Assembly (NCBI GenBank): GCA_027017165.1 | Contig: JALURF010000132.1 | Span: forward strand, 1-9,825 | Direction of reading: 5' to 3' | Length of the DNA: 9,825 bases | From: Thermofilaceae archaeon | GTDB taxonomy: Archaea > Thermoproteota > Thermoprotei > Thermofilales > B69-G16 | Shown here: positions 1-5,637 of the stretch, in pieces | Numbering within the stretch: position 1 is the first letter of the stretch | Layout of the letters: every line of letters begins with the position of its first letter | Program-made: the position numbers and the translations under genes | Notes under the pieces: model-generated | What the model was told of the DNA's origin: nothing | What the model saw: only the letters and a program-made list of their open reading frames with translations | Database searches by the model: none

Positions 1-1187
1 CTCCAAGGAATAAAATCATAAGCGGGTATGAACAAGAACAACTGACCCTTCAAACGCATAGGAATAATAGGACTACCGTAGCTATCCTTCGGAACCAACT
101 TCTTCCAATTATCCCAAACCCTAACAGTAGCACCCTCAACACCATCATCAAACTCCAACAACACAATAACTACGCTCCAAGGGGCATCTCTGAAATTGTA
201 GAACCTCAAATACCCATCTTCTACCTCTACATCGTGGGGCCAATCCCTATCCGGGAATATCTTGTCTTTGTCAGGTGCTAACTCCATCAACGTCCATACT
301 TTTAGTACGTATGGTAGTTTTTTGAGTCCTCTAACGTAGTGTAGTTCTAGGGTGTAGTTTCCATCTAGCTTCAAAGATACAGTTTTGCTCTTATAGTAGG
401 TTATTATCTTCTCAACGGTCTTATTCTCGGAGTCGATGCCGGTCAGGTTGTACCATGCGAGCCACCAGTTAAGAGTCTCATTATAAGGAAGGCTCCAAAC
501 CCCCTCCACGTCCACCCATTTACTCTTGTTAAAGCCTACGACGTATGGTAGAGAAACTTCTCTCCCATTAACCACTGCTTTCGCGTCCTCGACGTTGCTG
601 ACGATTTTCAAAGTATATTTGGCGGTTACCGTTTCCACTACTTTGACCTTCTCGAAAACCGCTTTAAACTCGTAGTTTCTATCTACGACGAGCTCGTAGG
701 GAAGCTCTATCCTCTCCCCGTTCAAAAAAGCGCTTTCAAGCTTCCAACCCTCGCTTGGAGCACAGTCTAAAATCAGTCTCTCCCCCTCTAAAACAGTCGT
801 ATTCCCCACGCTACACGAACCGGCGCCTTTAATGAAAACAGACAAACTATACATCGGAATTTCCTCGAAAACAGCTAAAACACTGGTATTACCCCTAACG
901 ATTAGAGAGAGAACTGTACCTCCTTCAATCCTAGAGCCGTTAACCTCCCAATAGGCGAACCTATATCCACCGCTAGGAACAGCTTTTAAAGTAACGTTGA
1001 AAGGCTCAAAGCTTTTCAAAACGCCGCTATGCTCAATGCGACCATCACCGATAATGTTCACATCAACAATTATGAAGTGTTTCTTCGCGTTAAGATTTTC
1101 AGAGGGTTTTAAATATAGAAAATAGTATGCTGAAATACCTATTAAAGCTAGGATAGCGGCTAGGAGGAGTTTTCTCGTAAACTCCAT
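1..1187 (-). CDS. Membrane-anchored surface protein with InlB-like beta repeats, partial (3' end outside window)
   Basis: The reading frame is open from an ATG at 1187 down to the window edge: 395 complete residues and no stop. Residues 1-26 are a short basic start (MEFTRK) followed by a hydrophobic segment at about 7-26, a signal anchor or uncleaved signal peptide, so the rest should lie outside the cell. Three beta-rich stretches follow. Residues 38-109 and 112-179 look like the bacterial-repeat/InlB B-repeat type, with patterns such as G-Y-R-F-A-Y-W-E-V-N-G followed by V-x-A-V-F-E. The third, at about 190-290, is less regular. Nine N-x-S/T sequons (e.g. N64, N83, N100, N129, N220, N236, N247, N255, N277) suggest heavy N-glycosylation, and C125 and C142 could form a disulfide. 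The remainder (about 291-395) is unassigned and continues beyond the window. The start has only a weak AGGT upstream. I do not recognise a specific family; binding or S-layer-associated roles are guesses. The gene is divergent from the AbrB/PIN pair. Its third-codon-position use is patchy (see findings). Confidence 0.8.
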   Translation of the reverse strand, partial: MEFTRKLLLAAILALIGISAYYFLYLKPSENLNAKKHFIIVDVNIIGDGRIEHSGVLKSFEPFNVTLKAVPSGGYRFAYWEVNGSRIEGGTVLSLIVRGNTSVLAVFEEIPMYSLSVFIKGAGSCSVGNTTVLEGERLILDCAPSEGWKLESAFLNGERIELPYELVVDRNYEFKAVFEKVKVVETVTAKYTLKIVSNVEDAKAVVNGREVSLPYVVGFNKSKWVDVEGVWSLPYNETLNWWLAWYNLTGIDSENKTVEKIITYYKSKTVSLKLDGNYTLELHYVRGLKKLPYVLKVWTLMELAPDKDKIFPDRDWPHDVEVEDGYLRFYNFRDAPWSVVIVLLEFDDGVEGATVRVWDNWKKLVPKDSYGSPIIPMRLKGQLFLFIPAYDFIPW

Positions 1188-1230
1188 ACCTAGCCTGCTC
1201 CAAAATTGCTAAGCCATATTGTAAAACATA

Positions 1231-1256
1231 TTTCCGAAATTTATTTATTTTCCGAT
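1231..1256. promoter_or_regulatory. Shared divergent promoter core with flanking direct repeats
   Basis: An AT core, TTTATTTA at 1240-1247, is preceded by the BRE-like CCGAAA (1234-1239) on the plus strand. Read on the minus strand, the same eight bases are TAAATAAA preceded by CGGAAAA (1254-1248). A start about 26 bp downstream would be near 1270 for the antitoxin gene (15-nt leader carrying GGTGAT) and near 1217 for the surface-protein gene (about 30-nt leader). TTTCCGA occurs as a direct repeat at 1231-1237 and 1249-1255, 18 bp apart, flanking the core, and could be an operator. The positions are read from the sequence; promoter function is inferred. Confidence 0.5.
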
Positions 1257-1270
1257 ATTAATTTTCTCTC

Positions 1271-1276
1271 GGTGAT
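1271..1276 (+). promoter_or_regulatory. Ribosome binding site of the AbrB-type antitoxin gene
   Basis: GGTGAT matches the archaeal anti-Shine-Dalgarno core and ends 8 nt before the ATG at 1285, supporting that start. Confidence 0.6.
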
Positions 1277-1284
1277 TTTAATCT

Positions 1285-1530
1285 ATGGTCGAAATTATAT
1301 TAAAAGTCGGAAAAAAGGGGGAAATATACACTACAAAGACTATCCGAAAGTTGACTAAAATCAGAGTTGGAGGTTATGTAAAGGCTGAAGTTATAGAGGG
1401 CAAATTAATTCTAGAGCCTGTTAAAACTGTTGAAGATTTGCTTAAGAAACCTAAGAAAATCGAGCTTACAGTAGAGGAGTTTGAAAATTTCAGTCTTGAA
1501 GCTCAGAGGGAGATCCTTGGCGATGCATAA
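1285..1530 (+). CDS. AbrB/MazE-type (VapB-like) antitoxin, DNA-binding
   Basis: This 81-residue protein has the swapped-hairpin AbrB pattern at residues 3-46: a beta strand (EIILKVGKKGEIY), then T-x-x-I-R-K-L as the short helix, a glycine turn (V-G-G-Y-V-K-A-E-V), and E-G-K-L-I-L-E-P-V closing the fold. The position usually held by proline before the helix is threonine here, a mild departure. The charged tail (about 47-81, D-L-L-K-K-P then E-E-F) fits the region by which VapB antitoxins bind and block their PIN partner. The family binds DNA as a dimer and usually represses its own operon. It overlaps the following PIN gene by 8 bp, a typical antitoxin-first arrangement. Family assignment is firm; pairing with the neighbour is inferred from context. 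Confidence 0.85.
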   Translation: MVEIILKVGKKGEIYTTKTIRKLTKIRVGGYVKAEVIEGKLILEPVKTVEDLLKKPKKIELTVEEFENFSLEAQREILGDA

Positions 1531-1948
1531 CGTAATCGTAGATACGAGCTATCTGCTCCCCCTGTTTGGAATCGACGTTAAAACAAAGATAAAGCTTGAA
1601 GAAATACTAGAGGAGTACGGAAAAGTATACTATAACCCTATAAGCCTTATCGAGGCTAAGTGGGTTATGTATAGGATTGTAAAGAGAGGTCTTATCTCGC
1701 TAAAGGAGGCGAGAAGCGATTATAGGGAGGGGTTAGAAGCTCTATTAAGGGATAGGAGATTTATACAAACGCAGCTAACTTCTCCAGAAGTTGAGGGTAT
1801 CGCTGATGAACTAGAGGATATGGGATTGAAAGATTATTTTGATAGGTTAATAGCCGCGACTGCGATAGTCAACGATTTTAAATTCTTAACAGAAGATAGG
1901 GAATTAATCCGCTTGTTAAAAGATAGCAATTTTAAACACGTAATATAG
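1523..1948 (+). CDS. PIN-domain ribonuclease, VapC-like toxin
   Basis: The preferred start is the ATG at 1523, giving 141 residues. The frame can be extended to a TTG at 1481, but that adds 14 residues inside the antitoxin gene and ahead of the standard PIN opening (M-H-N-V-I-V-D-T-S-Y), whereas GGGAGATCC just upstream of 1523 can serve as ribosome binding site. The four acidic residues of a PIN active site are visible: D7 (IVDTSY), E44 (SLIEAKW), D107 (YFDRLIAATA) and D125 (LTEDREL). PIN proteins are Mg-dependent endoribonucleases, and VapC toxins cut tRNA or rRNA. The 8-bp overlap with the antitoxin implies coupled translation. All catalytic residues are intact, so there is no sign of decay. 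A housekeeping PIN RNase is possible, but the AbrB partner makes the toxin reading likely. Confidence 0.87.
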   Translation: MHNVIVDTSYLLPLFGIDVKTKIKLEEILEEYGKVYYNPISLIEAKWVMYRIVKRGLISLKEARSDYREGLEALLRDRRFIQTQLTSPEVEGIADELEDMGLKDYFDRLIAATAIVNDFKFLTEDRELIRLLKDSNFKHVI

Positions 1949-1969
1949 CTTAAAGGCTCTTTGCTAGGA

Positions 1970-3127
1970 TTACCTCGTATACTTAACTTCACCCTTTATG
2001 ATAGTCGCTTTGATTTCTAAAGTTTCGCGATCTAGCAATACTATATCAGCTCTATAACCCGGTCTCAAAATTCCTCTATCTCTTAATCCTAAAAGCCTGG
2101 CGGGGTTCTCGGTCATGAATTTTAAGGCTTTTTGTAAGGGTATTCCTACTTTTAAAACTAGATTTCTCAAAGCTTTATCTAGAGTTAACGTGCTACCCGC
2201 CAAGCCGCCCGTCTCTTTAACTCTACTAATTCCATCTTTAACTACTATCTCTAAACCTCCAAGCCTATATTCGCCATCCGGCAGGCCGGTAGCGGAGATC
2301 GCATCGGTTACTGCAATGATCTTATCGGACGGCTTGTTTTTGTAGATTAAAGATATAGTGCCTGGATGTAGATGTATTAGATCTCCTATAAACTCGACGT
2401 AAACATCGTCTCGCAAAAGACCCGCAAAAGCCGCGCCTGGCTCTCTATGATGGAAAACTCTCATTCCGTTGAAAATGTGAGTGCAGAGCTTCGCGCCCAA
2501 GTCAAAAGCTTTCATAGCTTCGCTAAAAGTCGCGTTAGTATGAGCGACAGCGGCTATAACCCCCAATTTATTTAGTTCTTTTATCACCGTGGAGGAGCCA
2601 GGCAGTTCGGGGGCCAAGGCTAGAATTTTCATTAAGCCTTTAGACGCCCTGTAGAGTTCTTTAACCTCTTCTACGCTCGGATCTTTTAAAAACTCGGGAT
2701 TTTGAGCTCCGGCTTTCTCTTTACTAAGGTAGGGTCCTTCGAAATATATGCCAGCTACCTCTGCGCCTTTACCGGAGTGAGATGCCACGTTGCTAATCAG
2801 TTCTGCTGATTTCTTTAACTCGTCTATGGGGAATGATACTGTTGTAGGGAGAAAAGTTGTGACGCCGTGTTTTACAAGCATCTCGGACATCTTTTCTAAA
2901 TCTTTTTCGCTTTTCAGGTAGTTTACATCGATTCCACCGTAGCCGTGAATGTGGATATCTATGAATCCGGGAACGGCTATACATCCTCTATACTCGAGTT
3001 TCTCGGCTCCCCGCTCTTTATCTCCGCCAGTCACTATCTTTTTTACATATCCGTTTTCGATTATCATTGAGGCGTTCTCGACGGCTACGTTAGGCGTCAA
3101 TAATAAATCTACGCTTATCTCGAGCAT
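1970..3127 (-). CDS. nagA: N-acetylglucosamine-6-phosphate deacetylase
   Basis: This 385-residue protein is the usual length for NagA, an amidohydrolase-superfamily TIM barrel that hydrolyses GlcNAc-6-P to GlcN-6-P and acetate in the cytoplasm. Family marks in order: the F-I-D-I-H-I-H-G-Y-G-G motif (H59, H61), the metal-binding glutamate in Y-F-E-G-P-Y-L (E130) followed by K-A-G-A-Q-N-P, H196 in A-V-A-H-T-N, H217 in T-H-I-F-N-G-M, the catalytic aspartate D275 in V-T-D-A-I-S-A-T-G, and A-G-S-T-L-T-L-D near 310-317. The C-terminus (P-G-Y-R-A-D-I-V) is the returning beta-sandwich strand. The H59/H61 pair is complete, unlike E. coli NagA, which has lost part of this site. The ATG at 3127 has AGGTG (3137-3133) overlapping the stop of the upstream deaminase gene, so translation is probably coupled. 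The two genes form a catabolic operon. Confidence 0.93.
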   Translation of the reverse strand: MLEISVDLLLTPNVAVENASMIIENGYVKKIVTGGDKERGAEKLEYRGCIAVPGFIDIHIHGYGGIDVNYLKSEKDLEKMSEMLVKHGVTTFLPTTVSFPIDELKKSAELISNVASHSGKGAEVAGIYFEGPYLSKEKAGAQNPEFLKDPSVEEVKELYRASKGLMKILALAPELPGSSTVIKELNKLGVIAAVAHTNATFSEAMKAFDLGAKLCTHIFNGMRVFHHREPGAAFAGLLRDDVYVEFIGDLIHLHPGTISLIYKNKPSDKIIAVTDAISATGLPDGEYRLGGLEIVVKDGISRVKETGGLAGSTLTLDKALRNLVLKVGIPLQKALKFMTENPARLLGLRDRGILRPGYRADIVLLDRETLEIKATIIKGEVKYTR

Positions 3128-3135
3128 GTACCCAC

Positions 3136-4185
3136 CTAGAACCTACCCACGTATTTAACTAAGTGTCGAGGCTTGTCCGGGTTTAATCCTTTCGAGACAC
3201 AATAGTAGTAGGCGAGTAGTTGAAGCGGCGTAATCATAACGGGAACCGTCAGGGTCTCGTTTAAACCTACTGGGATATATATGCCTTCCACCTCGGCTGC
3301 TTTATCTGAATTAGTCAACACGAAGGGAGCATGACCTTTCTCTTTTACTTCTTGAATCAGTCTAAGAGTCACCTCTAACGTATCGCCTTCTAAAGCTATA
3401 ATTACTAGCTTTATTTTTTCTCCTAGAAGCGCCATTGGTCCATGTCTAAACTCGAGCGTGGGCATAGCCTCGCTCATCGAGTATGAGGTTTCCTTTATTT
3501 TAAGAGAGCCTTCGAGAGCTAGCGCATATGCAGGTCCACTTCCCAAGTAAATAAATCCTCTTATGCCTTCTTCTACGAATTTCTTTGCGAATTCTCTCGC
3601 GACCTCGCCTTTCTCTAGGGTAATCTTAGATACATCGGGGATTTTCTCCAATTCTCCGACTAGGATTTTTCCTTCTTCTATCTCGATTTCTTTCAAATAA
3701 TGCGCCGAGAGGCATGAAAGAGCATAGGACATCGTCGAGAAAGACTTAGTCATGATTATGCTTTTCTCCTCAACCTTTACGGCGAAGCTTTTATCCACTA
3801 TTTCCAGCATTTCCGCTTCTTCGTTACAGGATATAGCTATAGTTAGACCGCCTCTACGATTCGCTCTTTTTAAGGCTTCCAACGTCTCGGCGGTGGAGCC
3901 CGACCTTGATATCCCAACTACGGCGGCCTTGCTGTCTACTTTGTTGAGGTAGTTTAGGAAGAATTCAGAAGAAGGTAGCGGATAGACGTCAATATTCGAG
4001 TACTTGATTAATGGGTAGAGACCTCCTACGGCTATGTAATAGGAAGTTCCACAGCCTACCGCGAAGATTCTCTTTATTCCTTTCTCGACGAGATTTTCGG
4101 CTATTTCTCGAATTTCCTCCATTTTACGCTTAACTTTGAGAAGAGCCTCCGGAGTTTCCCTAATTTCTCTATACATATGGTGCAC
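3136..4185 (-). CDS. SIS-domain glucosamine-6-phosphate deaminase candidate (GlmS isomerase domain without glutaminase)
   Basis: This 349-residue protein consists of two SIS domains equivalent to the isomerase half of GlmS. Domain 1 (about 35-165) has A-V-G-C-G-T-S-Y-Y (42-50) and G-I-S-R-S-G-S-T-A-E-T (91-101), which bind sugar phosphate. Domain 2 (about 195-349) has L-G-S-G-P-A-Y (214-220), K-I-K-E-T-S-Y (229-235) and F-R-H-G-P (246-250), matching the catalytic Lys/Glu and His of GlmS, and it ends in D-K-P-R-H-L-V-K, matching the GlmS C-terminal tail. The N-terminal M-Y-R-E-I-R-E-T-P-E-A-L resembles the linker that follows the glutaminase domain. With no amide-transfer domain, it should act as a GlcN-6-P deaminase giving fructose-6-P and ammonia, like thermococcal Glm-D; the nagA neighbour supports this. 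An ammonia-dependent synthetic role or another phosphosugar isomerase remains possible. The GTG at 4185 has GGTGG 4 nt upstream; ATG 4176 is the alternative. Confidence 0.85.
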   Translation of the reverse strand: MHHMYREIRETPEALLKVKRKMEEIREIAENLVEKGIKRIFAVGCGTSYYIAVGGLYPLIKYSNIDVYPLPSSEFFLNYLNKVDSKAAVVGISRSGSTAETLEALKRANRRGGLTIAISCNEEAEMLEIVDKSFAVKVEEKSIIMTKSFSTMSYALSCLSAHYLKEIEIEEGKILVGELEKIPDVSKITLEKGEVAREFAKKFVEEGIRGFIYLGSGPAYALALEGSLKIKETSYSMSEAMPTLEFRHGPMALLGEKIKLVIIALEGDTLEVTLRLIQEVKEKGHAPFVLTNSDKAAEVEGIYIPVGLNETLTVPVMITPLQLLAYYYCVSKGLNPDKPRHLVKYVGRF

Positions 4186-4198
4186 AAAACCACCATGG

Positions 4199-4230
4199 TA
4201 AAAAAAGAGGATCGGATAATAAGTTTATAG
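4199..4230 (-). promoter_or_regulatory. Candidate promoter of the amino-sugar operon, with an oligo-T tract
   Basis: On the minus strand TATAAACTT (4229-4221) spans the stop codon of the amidohydrolase gene. About 26 bp downstream is an A at 4199, which would give a 14-nt leader containing GGTGG before the GTG start. A run of seven T (4206-4200) lies between them and could equally be an archaeal oligo-T terminator for the upstream YjbQ/amidohydrolase unit. The two roles cannot be separated from sequence alone. Confidence 0.35.
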
Positions 4231-5073
4231 CCTGATTAGTTTCCCAACGTTTAAGCCGAAGATCCTATCTTTTACTTGAGCATCTATATCCAAGCTGCCG
4301 AGAGCCTCAGCCATTTTGTTTATCTCTATCCTCGGGTAATCCGAGCCAAAAACTATCTTATTGTATAAAAATCGTTCAACAATCCTCTTAGGCAACGCTT
4401 CTGTGAGAATATAGCTTAAATGTTCTCGTGGAGAGCCTGTGTACACGTTGGATATATCAGCGTATACGTTCTCATGTCTAGTAAGTACTGTGAAAGTTTC
4501 CCACAGCCAGGGAAATCCCATATGGGCCAACACTATTTTCAAATCCGATACAAGAGTGGCGATCTTATCCCATACTAATGGATTTACGTGCTCTAAGCTA
4601 TCTCTCTTCATCCACACATGGCCCGTGTGTACCAGCACCGGTAATTCGAGCTCTGCGCACTTTCTCAGAAAATCTAAGACTCTTTTGTCAAGGGGGTTAA
4701 ACCCTTGCAGAGCCGGATTTAGCTTAATTCCTTTTACCTCATACCTCTTTACCTGTTCTTTTAAAGCTTCTATAGCGTCAGCCCGCATAGGGTCTATGCT
4801 CGTAAAACCGAGTAGCCGTTCTGGATACTTCTCGACCAGCTTCATTACAGCATCTACTGGGGGGAGCTCAACGCCAAACCTGGTGGTACAGTCTATGGGC
4901 AGTAGGACTACTTTATCGATATTCGCTATTTCCATCTGCTTGAAAATAACTTCTATAGGCTGAGGTGCTGTGCCTATGTAGAAGATTTCACGTACTTTTT
5001 CTAAAAGACCGGGATATTTCTCCAAGATCTCGCTTACTAGAACAGGGTGCACATGTACATCTATCCTATACAT
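4225..5073 (-). CDS. Amidohydrolase-2 family TIM-barrel metal-dependent hydrolase
   Basis: The preferred start is ATG 5073 (282 residues), preceded by GGTGAG (5083-5078) with a 4-nt gap. A GTG at 5082 would add three residues. Metal-site residues of the amidohydrolase-2 (ACMSD-like) fold are visible, numbered from ATG 5073: H7 and H9 in I-D-V-H-V-H, H149 in P-V-L-V-H-T-G-H, H184 in I-V-L-A-H-M-G, and D245 in F-G-S-D-Y-P. K-G-I-K-L-N-P (114-120) is the usual barrel strand 4 motif. Members hydrolyse or decarboxylate cyclic and aromatic compounds; nothing here identifies the substrate. The start lies one nucleotide after the YjbQ stop, so the two proteins are very likely made together. The fold is confident, the reaction unknown. 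Confidence 0.85.
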   Translation of the reverse strand: MYRIDVHVHPVLVSEILEKYPGLLEKVREIFYIGTAPQPIEVIFKQMEIANIDKVVLLPIDCTTRFGVELPPVDAVMKLVEKYPERLLGFTSIDPMRADAIEALKEQVKRYEVKGIKLNPALQGFNPLDKRVLDFLRKCAELELPVLVHTGHVWMKRDSLEHVNPLVWDKIATLVSDLKIVLAHMGFPWLWETFTVLTRHENVYADISNVYTGSPREHLSYILTEALPKRIVERFLYNKIVFGSDYPRIEINKMAEALGSLDIDAQVKDRIFGLNVGKLIRL

Positions 5074-5074
5074 C

Positions 5075-5509
5075 CTACTCACCGATAACTTGTACTACAA
5101 AAGTCCTACGCTGAGGACCATCAAGCTCTACGAAGAATATCCTCTGCCTCCCGCCCAGCAATAAATCTCTATTTTCCACGGGCACAGTTAAACTCAGTCC
5201 CGTTAAGATACTACGCAGATGTGCCCACGGGTTTACGGCCATTCTCCCATCTTTATAGAAGTAGTGGGTGTGTCTGTAATTCTCGAATTCTCTAGGCACG
5301 ATCTTCTCGAAGAAATTTACTATATCCTTCATTAACCCTTCTTCACTCTCCTGTATTATTAAACCAGTCGTAGTATGCAAGGAGAAAATTATCGAAAAAC
5401 CATTTCTAATATTACTCTCCGAGACTATCCTCTTAACAGTATCGGTAACGTCTATCAACTCGAAGTTTTTGTTCGTAATTAGCGAAATTCTCTTAGTATA
5501 TATCTTCAT
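5075..5509 (-). CDS. YjbQ family protein (UPF0047, thiamin-phosphate-synthase-like)
   Basis: The preferred start is ATG 5509 (144 residues, near the usual family length of about 138), with GGTG (5519-5516) six nt upstream. The frame extends to a GTG at 5551, but the extra 14 residues precede the usual family opening. Conserved marks: F-E-L-I-D-V-T (16-22), H-T-T-T-G-L (45-50) followed by Q-E-S-E, N-P-W-A-H-L-R-S (93-100), T-V-P-V (108-111), L-G-G-R-Q-R-I (118-124) and E-L-D-G-P-Q-R-R (128-135). The family is a small trimeric beta-sandwich protein. Some members show weak thiamin phosphate synthase activity in vitro, but the cellular role is unsettled. It heads a two-gene unit with the amidohydrolase, which might act on the same compound. 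That link is inference. Confidence 0.88.
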   Translation of the reverse strand: MKIYTKRISLITNKNFELIDVTDTVKRIVSESNIRNGFSIIFSLHTTTGLIIQESEEGLMKDIVNFFEKIVPREFENYRHTHYFYKDGRMAVNPWAHLRSILTGLSLTVPVENRDLLLGGRQRIFFVELDGPQRRTFVVQVIGE

Positions 5510-5565
5510 GTTTAACACCGTGGCTGTAGCAATCTTAAAGCGGTGTATCACTCCTGTTTAAGGTC

Positions 5566-5586
5566 TAAATATTTCATATTTTTTTC
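5566..5586 (-). promoter_or_regulatory. Candidate promoter of the YjbQ/amidohydrolase unit
   Basis: On the minus strand AAATATTTA (5574-5566), preceded by an A-rich BRE-like stretch, is a plausible TATA box. A start about 26 bp downstream (near 5544) would leave a leader of about 35 nt before ATG 5509. A second AT-rich option, AAAATATGAAA, lies a few bases upstream. The rest of the 5510-5637 gap holds the leader and the upstream region of the glycogen synthase gene. Confidence 0.4.
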
Positions 5587-5625
5587 TGTCGTATCTTTCC
5601 GAGTTCTAAAACCTCTTTCACGACT

Positions 5626-5633
5626 AGGAGTGG
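5626..5633 (+). promoter_or_regulatory. Ribosome binding site supporting the ATG at 5638
   Basis: AGGAGTGG lies just upstream of ATG 5638, with GGAG ending 7 nt before the start, and favours this start over ATG 5680. It is not a full GGTGA match. Confidence 0.45.
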
Positions 5634-5637
5634 GATT

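Noticed and set aside
1481..1522. TTG-initiated N-terminal extension of the PIN gene
   Set aside because: It lies within the antitoxin coding region, precedes the standard PIN opening motif, and a better ATG with ribosome binding site is at 1523.
2949..3158. Short plus-strand frame across the nagA/deaminase junction
   Set aside because: It is antisense to conserved NagA residues and has no ribosome binding site or domain.
4176..4196. Out-of-frame ATG at 4196 ahead of the deaminase gene, as a leader peptide
   Set aside because: Its frame does not match the gene, and it simply overlaps the GGTGG ribosome binding site; no evidence of translation.
4439..4963. 174-residue open frame on the plus strand
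   Set aside because: It is wholly antisense to the amidohydrolase, with serine/threonine-rich composition typical of a shadow frame and no recognisable domain.
5510..5551. GTG start for the YjbQ gene giving 158 residues
   Set aside because: The extra 14 residues are outside the family, AGGAG directly abuts the GTG, and ATG 5509 has GGTG at proper spacing.
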